NCBI RefSeq assembly: GCF_001936625.1
Contig: NZ_MSDU01000016.1
Span: 1-50,495 of the forward strand
Length of the DNA: 50,495 bases
Reading direction: 5' to 3'
Origin: Domibacillus antri
GTDB taxonomy: Bacteria; Bacillota; Bacilli; Bacillales; Domibacillaceae
The position numbers and the translations under genes are program-made. The notes beneath the pieces are model-generated. The model searched no databases, was not told where the DNA came from, and saw nothing but the letters and a program-made list of their open reading frames with translations. Positions 15,460 through 24,113 of this stretch are shown piece after piece (the first letter of the stretch is position 1; every line of letters begins with the position of its first letter).

Positions 15460-16254
15460 GTGAACGTGTCTATATTGAATACCTTTACAGAGGAAGCGTT
15501 TCAAGGAAATCCGGCAGCAGTTTGTTTGCTGACGGAGGAAAAAGCGGATCAATGGATGCAGCAGATGGCAAAAGAAATGAATTTGCCTGTTACGGCATTT
15601 GTTCGAATGTCCGGTGGAAACGTTCGGTTAAGGTGGTTTACGCCGACGACGGAAATCCCGATTTGCGGACATGGGACGCTGGCAAGTGCTTATTTTTTAT
15701 GGAATAATCAAAATATTTCAAAAGAGCAGACTATTCATTTTCAAACGAAAAGCGGGGTGCTGACGGCAACTTTGGCAGATGATTCAGTCCAATTATGTTT
15801 TCCTGCGCTTTATGAAATTGAGATCGAGACGCCGGCATTTCTTGTAGAAGCGCTGGGAGTGAACCCTGTTTACGTCGGAAAAAATCAGTTTGATCTGCTG
15901 GTGGAAGTGGAGTCGGAGGATATCGTCAGAAACATGAAGCCTGATATTGGGCTGATTGAGAAGATTCCAGTGCGCGGTGTGATCGTAACAGCCCGTTCGG
16001 ATGCTTCCGGTATCGATTTTGTATCCCGCTTTTTTTCTCCTGTTCAAGGATTGAATGAAGACTATGTCACGGGATCGGCGCACTGCTGTCTCGGCCCATA
16101 TTGGCAAAAGAAGATGGGGAAACATACTTTTACTGCTTATCAAGCTTCGGAAAGAGGCGGTCTATTAAACGTATATGTTTCTAATGATGAAGTGCGGATT
16201 TCCGGAAAAGTGACAACGATATTGGAAGGGAAACTTTCAGAACATTTGATGTAG
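15460..16254 (+). CDS. PhzF-family isomerase/epimerase-like protein
   Basis: A 264-residue protein of the PhzF (diaminopimelate-epimerase-like) fold. The N-terminal NTFTEEAFQGNPAAVCLL is the family hallmark, RWFTPTTEIPICGHGTLAS contains the conserved CGHGT, and DYVTGSAHCCLGPYW the second glycine-rich loop. Members catalyse proton-shift isomerisations; the substrate here is unknown. The start is GTG 15460, with GAAGGGGTGGG upstream. The DJ-1/PfpI gene begins 26 bp downstream, so the two are likely one transcript. Confidence 0.87.
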   Translation: MNVSILNTFTEEAFQGNPAAVCLLTEEKADQWMQQMAKEMNLPVTAFVRMSGGNVRLRWFTPTTEIPICGHGTLASAYFLWNNQNISKEQTIHFQTKSGVLTATLADDSVQLCFPALYEIEIETPAFLVEALGVNPVYVGKNQFDLLVEVESEDIVRNMKPDIGLIEKIPVRGVIVTARSDASGIDFVSRFFSPVQGLNEDYVTGSAHCCLGPYWQKKMGKHTFTAYQASERGGLLNVYVSNDEVRISGKVTTILEGKLSEHLM

Positions 16255-16280
16255 AGAATAGTGAGCGGAGGGAGAAAAAA

Positions 16281-16835
16281 ATGAATATCGCATTTATTCT
16301 ATTTAATGGTGTAACGGCGCTTGACTTTGTTGGGGTGTACGACGCTGTAACGAGATTGAAAACAATGAAGTTCATTCCGGATTTAAAGTGGGATCTTTGT
16401 GCTTTTACGGAAGAGATTGTGGATGGAACAGGACTCATTTTTACACCGGCAAGAGTGAAGGAATCTCTTGAGCCGTATGACATGGTCATTGTGCCGGGCG
16501 GATTTGGTACAAGGACATTGGTTAATGATGCTTCTTTTATTGATTGGCTCAAAACCGCCGAGAACAGCAAAATAAAAGCATCGGTTTGTACCGGCTCATT
16601 GCTGTTTGGAGCGGCTGGATTTTTAGAAGGGAAGTCCGCGACAACTCATCCGAATGCATTTCGTGAATTAGAAACTTATTGTACAGTACTCGATCAGCGG
16701 ATTGTTGATGAAGGGGACCTTATTACGGCAAGAGGTGTCAGTTCTTCCATCGATTTAGGTCTGTATCTTTGTGAAAAATTAGCCGGTTTTGATGCGAAAG
16801 AACAAATTAGAAAACAAATGGATTATCAAACATAA
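16281..16835 (+). CDS. DJ-1/PfpI family protein
   Basis: A 184-residue class-I glutamine-amidotransferase-like protein of the DJ-1/PfpI superfamily, closest by eye to the isocyanide-hydratase/ThiJ-like branch. The nucleophile is probably C103 in SVCTGSLLFGAAGFLEG, preceded by MVIVPGGFGTR, with H123 in ATTHPNAF nearby. The length is normal and there is no signal peptide. GGAGGGAG upstream supports the ATG. It is probably co-transcribed with the PhzF gene. The substrate cannot be inferred. Confidence 0.82.
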   Translation: MNIAFILFNGVTALDFVGVYDAVTRLKTMKFIPDLKWDLCAFTEEIVDGTGLIFTPARVKESLEPYDMVIVPGGFGTRTLVNDASFIDWLKTAENSKIKASVCTGSLLFGAAGFLEGKSATTHPNAFRELETYCTVLDQRIVDEGDLITARGVSSSIDLGLYLCEKLAGFDAKEQIRKQMDYQT

Positions 16836-16917
16836 AGGAAATGGATACCGGTTATTATTGGACTCTCTATTTATTATACGAAAAGGTTTAATAAGAACAA
16901 GAAAGCAGCATAGAAAA

Positions 16918-16945
16918 GAGGCCCGGCATTAGAGGGGCCTCTTTA
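16918..16945. terminator. Bidirectional terminator
   Basis: GAGGCCC (16918-16924) / GGGCCTC (16935-16941) with T on the + side and TTTTC on the minus side serves the convergent DJ-1 and siderophore-binding genes. Confidence 0.75.
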
Positions 16946-16948
16946 GCA

Positions 16949-17893
16949 TTATTCAGCCATATATTTTTCAAGATCGTCAAGCATTTTGTGTGCTGCGAGC
17001 ACGCCGCCTGCTGTGTTCCAGATGGCGTCATCGACTTTATGAACGTTTCCTGCTTTCGCAGCTTTAAGGTTTTGGAACAATGGATCGTTAACCCATTCTT
17101 CTTCAGCTTTCAAGGCTTCACCGTCACCAGTATCGTACGTGAAGTAGAAAATGACATCGCCGTCCATTGCCGGAATGCGTTCTTTTGTGGCATTTGTTTC
17201 AGCAAAATCCGGCTTATCCTGTTCCGCCGGGCGAGCAAATCCTAGCTGTTCTAAAATGACGCCGGAGAATGAATCTTTATGGTAAATACGAGTGTCTCCG
17301 GCCATAAAGCGGACCATGGATACTTCCTGTGACAATTTATCACCAAAGGTTGTTTTCATGTCTTCAATGCGGCTGTCGTATTCTGCAAGCACTTGTTTTC
17401 CTTCTTCTTCTTTATTCAATGCTTTAGCATACAGTTCAAAGTTTTCTTTCCAGTTTCCTTTTAATGTTTCAGAGAAAACCGTCGGAGCAATCGCGCTCAG
17501 CTGCTCATAAATGGCTTCCTGGCGCATTTTGTTTCCGATAATTAAATCCGGCTGCAGCTTTGCGACCGCTTCCACATTAACCGGGTCTTCCATCCCAACC
17601 ACTTCAACGCCTTCTATATCCGCTGCAATGTGATCATACCAAGGATCGCCGGTCCAGGACTGAACTGCGCCAACCGGCTTCACGCCTAGTGCGAGAAGAG
17701 CTTCAGTTCCTTCATTTGTTAAAATGACAACCTTTTCAGGTGTTCCAGTAATTTCAGTCGTACCCATTGCGTGTTCGACTGTATATGTATCCGTTTCCGG
17801 TTCAGCGGCTGTACTGCTGCTTTCTTCTTTGTTTCCGCAAGCGGCCAAGAAAAGCATCAGCACCGCTGGAATAAATAAAAGCCATTTCTTCAT
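16949..17893 (-). CDS. yfiY: Siderophore-binding lipoprotein of an iron ABC importer
   Basis: A 314-residue periplasmic-binding-type lipoprotein (FecB/TroA fold). The start is ATG 17893, directly after AGGAGGAAAGAAAG; the open frame extends further upstream, but that part overlaps the leader. The signal peptide ends in the lipobox LAAC (Cys about residue 20). The mature part includes VEHAMGTTEITGTPEKVV, LTNEGTEALLALGVKPVGAV and DPWYDHI, which I recall from B. subtilis YfiY (schizokinen/arthrobactin uptake). It captures ferric siderophore outside the membrane and delivers it to the permeases encoded divergently at 18186-20221. A Fur box lies in its promoter. Confidence 0.85.
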   Translation of the reverse strand: MKKWLLFIPAVLMLFLAACGNKEESSSTAAEPETDTYTVEHAMGTTEITGTPEKVVILTNEGTEALLALGVKPVGAVQSWTGDPWYDHIAADIEGVEVVGMEDPVNVEAVAKLQPDLIIGNKMRQEAIYEQLSAIAPTVFSETLKGNWKENFELYAKALNKEEEGKQVLAEYDSRIEDMKTTFGDKLSQEVSMVRFMAGDTRIYHKDSFSGVILEQLGFARPAEQDKPDFAETNATKERIPAMDGDVIFYFTYDTGDGEALKAEEEWVNDPLFQNLKAAKAGNVHKVDDAIWNTAGGVLAAHKMLDDLEKYMAE

Positions 17894-18025
17894 CTTTCTT
17901 TCCTCCTGAAAAAATAAAAATCTATCGCTGCAGAAAAATTCTGTTCGCTGCAAAAAAGGGGGCGATCCGGATGGGCGTTCGGACCGCCAAAATGTGCACA
18001 ATGAATCGGTGGGGTAAAGCAAAAG

Positions 18026-18040
18026 TGATAATGATTATCA
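18026..18040. promoter_or_regulatory. Fur box at the yfiY promoter
   Basis: TGATAATGATTATCA is a perfect 7-1-7 Fur operator. On the minus strand it overlaps a likely -10 (TATCAC) preceded by TTGTAA with a 17-base spacer, so Fe-loaded Fur would block yfiY. Confidence 0.85.
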
Positions 18041-18095
18041 TTACCGTTTACAAGTATTATCATAAATGCTGCTTTTAAATCTGTCAACACATAAT

Positions 18096-18110
18096 TGAAA
18101 ATGATTTTCA
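18096..18110. promoter_or_regulatory. Second Fur box, permease side
   Basis: TGAAAATGATTTTCA is a perfect inverted 7-1-7 repeat of Fur type, 76 bp before the permease start. With the box at 18026 it would control the divergent pair by iron. Confidence 0.75.
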
Positions 18111-18185
18111 AAATCATTGACGAAAAGCCCATGTCTTTTTACAATGGAAGACGTGAAAAACTTTGACAGACAGGAAGCGTTTACG

Positions 18186-19181
18186 ATGACAACAGGAACA
18201 AAAGCGGGGCTTCTTTTTATAGGAACAGTCATGACGATTATTTTAATGGCCGCAAGTGTCGTGTACGGCTATACAGACACGACATGGAAGGGCGTGTACG
18301 ATTCATTTACCTCTTTTAATGGATCGAACGAACATATCGTTGTTCAAACAGTGCGTATTCCGCGGGCGCTGATTGCCGCATGTATTGGGATGAGTCTCGC
18401 GATGGCGGGAGTGATCATGCAGACATTGATGAAAAATCCCCTGGCATCACCGGACATTCTCGGCATCAATGCCGGCGCCGGCTTTTTCGTTGTGATGGGA
18501 CTGGTTATGTTCGGCGTCGGCAGCAATCAATCTATCACATGGCTTGCGTTTATTGGAGCCGCTCTCGCGCAATTCCTTGTTTTTGTGCTCGGTTCGGCTG
18601 GACGGGAAGGGTTGACACCGATGAAAATGACGCTTGCCGGGGCGGCCATTGCGGCGATGTTTTCGTCCATCACGCAAGGCTTTCTCGTTTTTAATGAAGC
18701 GATGCTGGATCAGGCTTTATTTTGGCTGGCGGGATCGGTGCAGGGAAGAAATCTTGATTTGCTTTTATCCGTTTTGCCTTATTTAGCAGCCGGTGTTCTC
18801 GGGGCCATGCTTCTCGCCGGCAAATTAAATGTACTGGCAATGGGAGAAGATGTCGCCCGCGGGCTCGGTCTGCATACAGGTTTTACGAAAATCGCCGCAT
18901 CACTCCTCGTTGTTTTGCTTGCCGGCGGGGCGGTCGCAGTGGCCGGTCCGATCGGGTTTGTTGGCATTATCATTCCGCATATCGCCAGAAGCTGGATCGG
19001 GATTGATCACCGCTGGCTTTTGCCGTTTTCCGGACTGCTTGGGGCCATTCTTCTTCTTGCATCCGACATTGCGTCACGCTACATCATTATGCCGCAGGAA
19101 GTACCGGTCGGTGTGATGACCGCGGCCATTGGCGTGCCGTTTTTCATTCACATCGCCCGTAAAGGAGGGATGAGCCGATGA
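18186..19181 (+). CDS. yfiZ: Iron-siderophore ABC permease (FecCD family), first subunit
   Basis: About 331 residues with the usual 9-10 membrane helices of FecCD permeases. Hallmarks are VRIPRALIAACIGMSLAMAGVIMQTLMKNPLASPDILGINAGAGF and, near the end, GPIGFVGIIIPHIAR, the ATPase-contact loop. ATG 18186 is preferred, with AGGAAGCG upstream; the open frame begins at 18117, but that lies next to the Fur box, too near the expected transcription start. It forms a heterodimeric channel with the next gene, whose start codon overlaps its stop. The symbol follows synteny with B. subtilis yfiY/yfiZ/yfhA. Confidence 0.85.
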   Translation: MTTGTKAGLLFIGTVMTIILMAASVVYGYTDTTWKGVYDSFTSFNGSNEHIVVQTVRIPRALIAACIGMSLAMAGVIMQTLMKNPLASPDILGINAGAGFFVVMGLVMFGVGSNQSITWLAFIGAALAQFLVFVLGSAGREGLTPMKMTLAGAAIAAMFSSITQGFLVFNEAMLDQALFWLAGSVQGRNLDLLLSVLPYLAAGVLGAMLLAGKLNVLAMGEDVARGLGLHTGFTKIAASLLVVLLAGGAVAVAGPIGFVGIIIPHIARSWIGIDHRWLLPFSGLLGAILLLASDIASRYIIMPQEVPVGVMTAAIGVPFFIHIARKGGMSR

Positions 19182-20221
19182 AAGCAATCCGTCCTTTACG
19201 CGGAGCTGTGTCCTTGTTAATTGAGCAAAAAACCGTCTATAAAATGACGGCTTTGTTTGCAGGACTGGTGGCTGTTCTTATTGCCAGTGCCGCGCTCGGC
19301 GATATTAAGTTCAGCCCTATCGCGGCGTTTCAAACCATTCTCGGCTTCGGTGATCCGTTTCAGCATATGGTGGTTTATTCATTCCGCATGCCGCGCATTT
19401 TAGTGGCGCTCTGTGCAGGAGCAGCATTGGCCGCAGCCGGAGCGATTTTGCAGGGACTTGTCCGAAATCCGCTTGCGTCACCTGATTTAATTGGGATGAC
19501 CGCTGGCGGCAGTGCAGCTGTGACCGCGTTTCTAGCAATATTCAGCGATAAAAACAACGCGCTTACCGTCAGCATTGCCTGGCTGCCGCTTGCCGCCTTT
19601 ATCGGGGCAGCTGTCACGGCATTTCTCGTCTATCTTCTCGCCTGGAAAAACGGTATGTCCCCGATTCGTCTTATTTTAATCGGTATCGGATTGACTGCTG
19701 CGATGAAAGCTGTTACGACGATGATGATGATCATCGGGCCGATTTATCAGGCGTCCAAGGCCAATATGTGGATGACAGGTTCGGTGAATGGTTCATCATG
19801 GGGAGAAGTCATGATCATGGCACCGTGGGCAGTGATTGGTTTGATCTCTGTCCTTATTGCGAGCCGCCATTTAAACATGCAGCAGTTTGGGGATGAACTT
19901 GCGATTGGTGCGGGTGCCCATGTCGAACGGCAGCGATTTTTCTTTCTCGCGCTCGCGACGGCTCTTGTCGGTGGTGCCGTCGCCTTTGCGGGCGGCATCG
20001 GTTTTGTCGGCTTAATGGCCCCGCATATTGCTCGCCGTCTCGTCGGTTCACACGCAGGTCCGCTCATTACCGCGGCCGCGCTGATCGGTGCCATTCTTGT
20101 CATGCTGGCCGACCTTGCAGGGCGCACGCTCTTTTTACCGCTTGAAGTACCGGCCGGCGTGTTCACCGCCGCAATCGGTGCACCGTATTTTATTTACTTA
20201 CTTTTTCGGACGAAAGGATAG
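19178..20221 (+). CDS. yfhA: Iron-siderophore ABC permease (FecCD family), second subunit
   Basis: A 347-residue membrane protein with VYSFRMPRILVALCAGAALAAAGAILQ, RNPLASPDLIGMTAGG and FAGGIGFVGLMAPHIARRLVG, the FecCD signatures including the ATPase-coupling loop. The start ATG overlaps the stop of the first permease gene (ATGA), with AAAGGAGGG upstream, indicating translational coupling and equal amounts of both subunits. It completes the transmembrane channel for the hydroxamate-type siderophore importer. The ATPase gene follows without a gap. Confidence 0.85.
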   Translation: MKAIRPLRGAVSLLIEQKTVYKMTALFAGLVAVLIASAALGDIKFSPIAAFQTILGFGDPFQHMVVYSFRMPRILVALCAGAALAAAGAILQGLVRNPLASPDLIGMTAGGSAAVTAFLAIFSDKNNALTVSIAWLPLAAFIGAAVTAFLVYLLAWKNGMSPIRLILIGIGLTAAMKAVTTMMMIIGPIYQASKANMWMTGSVNGSSWGEVMIMAPWAVIGLISVLIASRHLNMQQFGDELAIGAGAHVERQRFFFLALATALVGGAVAFAGGIGFVGLMAPHIARRLVGSHAGPLITAAALIGAILVMLADLAGRTLFLPLEVPAGVFTAAIGAPYFIYLLFRTKG

Positions 20222-20227
20222 ATGATA

Positions 20228-21022
20228 ATGAGTATCATCACGATGGACAGCGTCACGCTCCAATATGGAAAACAAACGATCATTCATGAACTGGACTGGA
20301 CGGTGCCGGAAGGGAAAATTACGGTGCTGATCGGCGGGAATGGCTGCGGGAAGTCGACGCTTCTCCGGTCCGCCGCCCGCCTTTTGAAGCCATCATCCGG
20401 TCACGTACTGCTGGACAATGTCCTTTTAGAAAAGATGTCGACCAAAGAAGCGGCGCGCAAAATGGCGATTTTGCCGCAGTCCCCCGCCGCTCCGGAGGGA
20501 TTAACGGTGCTGCAGCTTGTAAAACAGGGGCGCTACCCGCATCAGACGTGGCTGAAGCAGTGGTCAGTGTCGGATGAGGAAGCGGTGCAGCGTGCATTGA
20601 AGGCGACAGCGATGGAAGAACTGGCGGACCGCGTTGTCGATGAATTGTCCGGCGGCCAGCGTCAGCGCGCATGGATTGCGATGACGCTTGCGCAAAATAC
20701 GGATATCATTTTGCTTGATGAACCGACGACATATCTGGATATGACGCATCAAATTGATATTCTCGATTTGCTGTTTGAACTGAATGAACAGGAAGGCCGC
20801 ACCATTGTCATGGTGCTGCATGATTTGAATCTCGCCTGCCGGTACGCCGACCATATTGTTGCTGTTAAAGATAAAACGATCTATGCGGAAGGGGCGCCGG
20901 AAAAGGTCGTCGATGCTGCACTCGTCAAGCACGTCTTCGGCCTCGACTGCCGGATTGACCGCGACCCTATTTTCGGTACGCCGTTATGCATTCCCTTTGG
21001 AAAGGGACGGAGAGTGGTATAG
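20228..21022 (+). CDS. yusV: ABC transporter ATPase for siderophore uptake
   Basis: A 264-residue FecE/FhuC-type ATPase. Walker [11 protein letters not shown]-loop [10 protein letters not shown], signature [10 protein letters not shown], Walker [13 protein letters not shown] and switch His in [14 protein letters not shown] are all present. The end ([14 protein letters not shown]) resembles B. subtilis YusV, the ATPase shared by several siderophore importers there; the symbol is given by similarity from memory. Here the gene sits within the permease operon. ATG 20228 gives a better distance to AAAGGA than ATG 20222. It powers import by ATP hydrolysis on the cytoplasmic side. Confidence 0.85.
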   Translation: MSIITMDSVTLQYGKQTIIHELDWTVPEGKITVLIGGNGCGKSTLLRSAARLLKPSSGHVLLDNVLLEKMSTKEAARKMAILPQSPAAPEGLTVLQLVKQGRYPHQTWLKQWSVSDEEAVQRALKATAMEELADRVVDELSGGQRQRAWIAMTLAQNTDIILLDEPTTYLDMTHQIDILDLLFELNEQEGRTIVMVLHDLNLACRYADHIVAVKDKTIYAEGAPEKVVDAALVKHVFGLDCRIDRDPIFGTPLCIPFGKGRRVV

Positions 21023-21079
21023 ACTGAAGGAACAGTAAGTGAATGGAAGCAATATTTTTCTAAGAGCGAAGATGAGGCT

Positions 21080-21240
21080 GTCCCACAAGGCCGGATTCTG
21101 ACCCAATTAGGCCGATTTATTGAAATGAGAGCCGAATTCTGCTTCTTGAAGGCCGAATTGATCGGAATTCGGCCAAAGTGACAAGAAAACCGGCCCAAAA
21201 TCAGAAAATCCGGCCCACACTGTAAGAAATCCGGCCATAG
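21080..21240 (+). repeat. Phased mirror repeat locus 5 (4 forward + 4 reverse cores, exact dyad)
   Basis: Forward cores GCCGGA/GCCGAT/GCCGAA start at 21090, 21111, 21131 and 21152 (21, 20, 21). Reverse cores CGGC start at 21170, 21191, 21211 and 21232 (21, 20, 21). All four pairs have the same dyad centre (start + end = 42325). It is flanked on the left by GCTGTCCCACAAG, the inverse of the CTTGTGG(G)AC flank at loci 1 and 4. It lies between the convergent yusV-like and lutP genes. Confidence 0.9.
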
Positions 21241-21245
21241 AAACG

Positions 21246-21288
21246 AAGAAAAGGCTGCCTCCATGATCTTTGGAGACAGCCTCTTCTT
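21246..21288. terminator. Bidirectional terminator between yusV-like gene and lutP
   Basis: AAGAAAAGGCTGCCTCC pairs with GGAGACAGCCTCTTCTT with a few mismatches. The loop is 9 bases and both ends are A/T-rich. Confidence 0.7.
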
Positions 21289-21293
21289 ACTAT

Positions 21294-23105
21294 TTATCGG
21301 ACTGAAGCCACGGCTAAACCGTCTTTTGCGGTAAAGAGCCGGGCAATGTAGACGAAGACGATGATGGCATAGATGAGAAGCCACACATTGAAGACGCCGT
21401 GAATGATTGCCATGCCGAGAAAACCGGCAGCAAGCAAGTAATATGTCAGCGGCAGCAGCACACGACGGATCAGTGCGCCTTCTTTTCCAATCAAGCCAAC
21501 TGTTGCAGAAGCGGCGACCACGTTATGGACGCAAACCATGTTACCGGCTGCACCGCCGACTGCCTGCAAGGCAACAATTATCCCGGATTGATGCACATCG
21601 AGGCCGATGTTGCCGGCTGCGCCGAACTGGAAGAGTGAGAACATCATGTTGCTGAACGTGTTGCTTCCGGCAATAAATGCGCCGAGTGCTCCGACAGCAG
21701 GGGCAACGATCGGCCAGAAATCGCCGGCGACAACGGATACGCTTTCAGCAAGGACAAGCGGCATATTTTGACCGGCAAGTGCTTCTGTTGCTGCAGATAC
21801 TTTATCCGAAGCTAACGATGTATTTAAGAAAATTTTGATCATCGGCACCGCAAAAATAAGTGACAAGCCGGCAGATGCCGCTGTTTTAAAAGAGCTTTTC
21901 CATGCGCGCGTGTAGTCTGATGACTTCATGCGGTGCAGGAAGAACGTTAGTACGGAAACGACGATGAAAATAAAGCCCGGTAAAAACAATGGTGTTGATG
22001 TTGTGGTAATACCGGAACCAAATGTATTTTCAAAAACAAGTGCAGGCGCTTTCAACGCGGCTGTTAATGGTTCGACTGTACGGGATGCAACGAGAAGTCC
22101 TGCAACTAAAATGTAAGGAAGCCATGACATACCCATAGAAATCGAACGCTGTGAACCTTCTTCTTTTTCCGGTTCATAATTCAGTTTACCGAACCAGTCT
22201 TCTTCCCATTTGCTGCGCGGCGGGAAGTCGAAATGATCATCAGCTGACGGCATAAACAAACCTTTTCGGGCTGCAGGAACGACGATCAGCATCGCAATCA
22301 ATGCACCGAGCAAAGATGGGAATTCCGGACCTAGCGTGATGCCGATAAAGTAGTACGGCACTGTAAATGAAATACCGGCAAATAAAGTAAATTTCCATAC
22401 TTTGAGGCCTTCGCGGAACGATTTATTCGGACCGAAAAAGCGGGTAAGCACAGCCGCCATTAAGAGCGGAATGAGTGAACCGACGATACCGTGAACGAGC
22501 ACGACATTGGATGAGATGTACATCAAATAATCAATGTAGCCCATTCCTGTACCTTCAAGAGCAGAAAGAACCGTCGGCTGGTCGGTTAAACCGGTATTGA
22601 CACCAATTTGAATCGGTGTTCCGACCGCCCCGAATGAAACAGGCGTACTTTGAATAATAAGCGCAACCATAACCGCAGCCATTGCCGGAAAACCGATTGC
22701 CACAAGAAGCGGCGCGGCAACAGCGGCCGGTGTACCGTATCCTGCAGCGCCTTCAATAAAGGCGCCGAACAGCCACGCAATGATAATGGCTTGAATCCGG
22801 CGGTCTGGTGAAATACTGGTAAAACCGCGGCGAATTGTATTAATAGCACCGCTTTCTTTTACGGTATTTAACAAGAGGACAGCGCCGAATACGATAAAAA
22901 TAACTTCAAGCGCGGTGATAAGACCGTTAAATGCTGCCCCGGCGACAATCGTGCTGTCTGTTCCCCAGACGAACATCGCGATCAATGCTGTCACGACGAG
23001 TGCAATTGGCATGGCCCGGGTAGCCGGCCAGTTTAAAAAGACAAGAAAAATAAGAATGGTCACAATAGGCACGATAGCGATCATTGATAAAGTAAATAAG
23101 CTCAA
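21294..23105 (-). CDS. lutP: L-lactate permease
   Basis: A 603-residue membrane transporter of the lactate permease (LctP/LldP) family with about 13 hydrophobic helices. [28 protein letters not shown] and [16 protein letters not shown] are the family core, and [16 protein letters not shown] and [17 protein letters not shown] occur in the second half. It imports lactate (or glycolate) with protons. The start is TTG 23105, preceded by GGAGGTGG. An operator-like palindrome sits at 23154-23168, so LutR probably represses it when lactate is absent. It is placed divergently from lutR, and lutABC follows lutR. Confidence 0.92.
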   Translation of the reverse strand: MSLFTLSMIAIVPIVTILIFLVFLNWPATRAMPIALVVTALIAMFVWGTDSTIVAGAAFNGLITALEVIFIVFGAVLLLNTVKESGAINTIRRGFTSISPDRRIQAIIIAWLFGAFIEGAAGYGTPAAVAAPLLVAIGFPAMAAVMVALIIQSTPVSFGAVGTPIQIGVNTGLTDQPTVLSALEGTGMGYIDYLMYISSNVVLVHGIVGSLIPLLMAAVLTRFFGPNKSFREGLKVWKFTLFAGISFTVPYYFIGITLGPEFPSLLGALIAMLIVVPAARKGLFMPSADDHFDFPPRSKWEEDWFGKLNYEPEKEEGSQRSISMGMSWLPYILVAGLLVASRTVEPLTAALKAPALVFENTFGSGITTTSTPLFLPGFIFIVVSVLTFFLHRMKSSDYTRAWKSSFKTAASAGLSLIFAVPMIKIFLNTSLASDKVSAATEALAGQNMPLVLAESVSVVAGDFWPIVAPAVGALGAFIAGSNTFSNMMFSLFQFGAAGNIGLDVHQSGIIVALQAVGGAAGNMVCVHNVVAASATVGLIGKEGALIRRVLLPLTYYLLAAGFLGMAIIHGVFNVWLLIYAIIVFVYIARLFTAKDGLAVASVR

Positions 23106-23153
23106 AGAAGTTCCACCTCCGATAAGTAAGCGATTTCAATGTGTAAGTTAGTT

Positions 23154-23168
23154 GATCATCAGATGACC
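23154..23168. promoter_or_regulatory. LutR operator at lutP
   Basis: GATCATC-A-GATGACC differs by one base from the perfect palindrome found before lutA. It is located about 50 bp upstream of the lutP start. Confidence 0.65.
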
Positions 23169-23258
23169 TGTTTTTGATTATAGAGGGAATGTTTTCAAAA
23201 AACAATCAAAATTTTTTGTTATTTGTGTTTATAATAAAATAAAGAGGTGACGATAACG

Positions 23259-23975
23259 TTGAAATACAAGCAAATTAAACCGAAAAAAATATATGAAGAA
23301 GTAGCGGAAACGCTGCTCGAATCCATTCGCTCCGGCGACCTGCAGCCAGGTGAAAAATTAGATTCCGTCCAGCAGCTGGCGGAAAGTTTTCAGGTCGGGC
23401 GCTCTGCCATCAGGGAAGCACTGACCTCACTCCGGGCGATGGGCTTGATTGAAATGAGGCAGGGGGAAGGAACATACGTAAAGTCCTTTTCTGCAGATGG
23501 GATCGCATTTCCGCTGCAGAGTGCGCTGTTAATGAACCGCGATGATTTGACCGGTTTAATGGAAGTGCGCAAAATTCTGGAAACGGGTATTGCGGCATCG
23601 GCAGCGGAACGGCGCACCGATGAAGATCTCGCCGCAATGGAGCAGGCATTTGCCGATATGGCGAAATATTCAGGGGACGCAGAGCTTGGCGAGAAAGCGG
23701 ATCTCGCCTTTCATTTGGCGATTGCCGAAGCAGCCGGTAATAAATTGCTGGCGAGCTTAATGCATCATGTATCCGATATGACAGCGGAGTCGATGCGTGA
23801 AACGCGCCGTATTTGTTTATATGAAGAAACGGCGACTGTTGACCAGCTCAATGTGCAGCATGAAACCATTTTGCGGGCGATTCAAAACCGTGATGCATCG
23901 TCTGCGCGAAAGGCAATGGCCGCACATCTTGATTATGTTGAAAACGTCTTGCATGATTACATGGACAGTCATTGA
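23259..23975 (+). CDS. lutR: GntR/FadR-family repressor LutR
   Basis: A 238-residue transcription factor with an N-terminal winged helix (IYEEVAETLLESIRSGDLQPGEKLDSVQQLAESFQVGRSAIREAL, then MRQGEGTYV) and a C-terminal all-helical FCD ligand domain with metal-site histidines (FHLAIAEAAGN, HETILRAI, HLDYV). This matches B. subtilis LutR, which represses lactate-use genes. The TTG at 23259 is the likely start (AGAGGTG upstream); GTG 23247 lies inside that ribosome site. It lies between lutP (divergent) and lutABC, with the same palindrome in front of both targets. Confidence 0.9.
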   Translation: MKYKQIKPKKIYEEVAETLLESIRSGDLQPGEKLDSVQQLAESFQVGRSAIREALTSLRAMGLIEMRQGEGTYVKSFSADGIAFPLQSALLMNRDDLTGLMEVRKILETGIAASAAERRTDEDLAAMEQAFADMAKYSGDAELGEKADLAFHLAIAEAAGNKLLASLMHHVSDMTAESMRETRRICLYEETATVDQLNVQHETILRAIQNRDASSARKAMAAHLDYVENVLHDYMDSH

Positions 23976-23984
23976 ATTTGGTGG

Positions 23985-24012
23985 AAACCGGCGGAGTGCA
24001 GCCGGTTTTTTT
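23985..24012 (+). terminator. Terminator after lutR
   Basis: AAACCGGC / GCCGGTTT with an 8-base loop, followed by TTTTG. Confidence 0.8.
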
Positions 24013-24027
24013 GTTTCGAAAAAGGAT

Positions 24028-24057
24028 TTGAAAATTTGTAAGCGTTTGTAGTATGAT
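24028..24057 (+). promoter_or_regulatory. Promoter of lutABC
   Basis: TTGAAA (24028-24033), an 18-base spacer and TATGAT (24052-24057). The spacer contains TGTAAGCGTTTGTA, a poor match (two mismatches) to a CcpA site. Confidence 0.6.
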
Positions 24058-24076
24058 AAAAAGAAAAATGGTATAC

Positions 24077-24093
24077 AGGTCATCAGATGACCT
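24077..24093. promoter_or_regulatory. LutR operator before lutA
   Basis: AGGTCATC-A-GATGACCT is a perfect 17-bp palindrome just downstream of the promoter, where a bound repressor would block transcription. It has the odd centre usual for FadR-type regulators. Confidence 0.8.
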
Positions 24094-24113
24094 TACTTTA
24101 TGGGGTGAACAAA

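Noticed and set aside
24036-24053. CcpA (cre) site in the lutABC promoter
   Set aside because: TGTAAGCGTTTGTA has two mismatches to the consensus, including the 3' CA end; too weak to claim.
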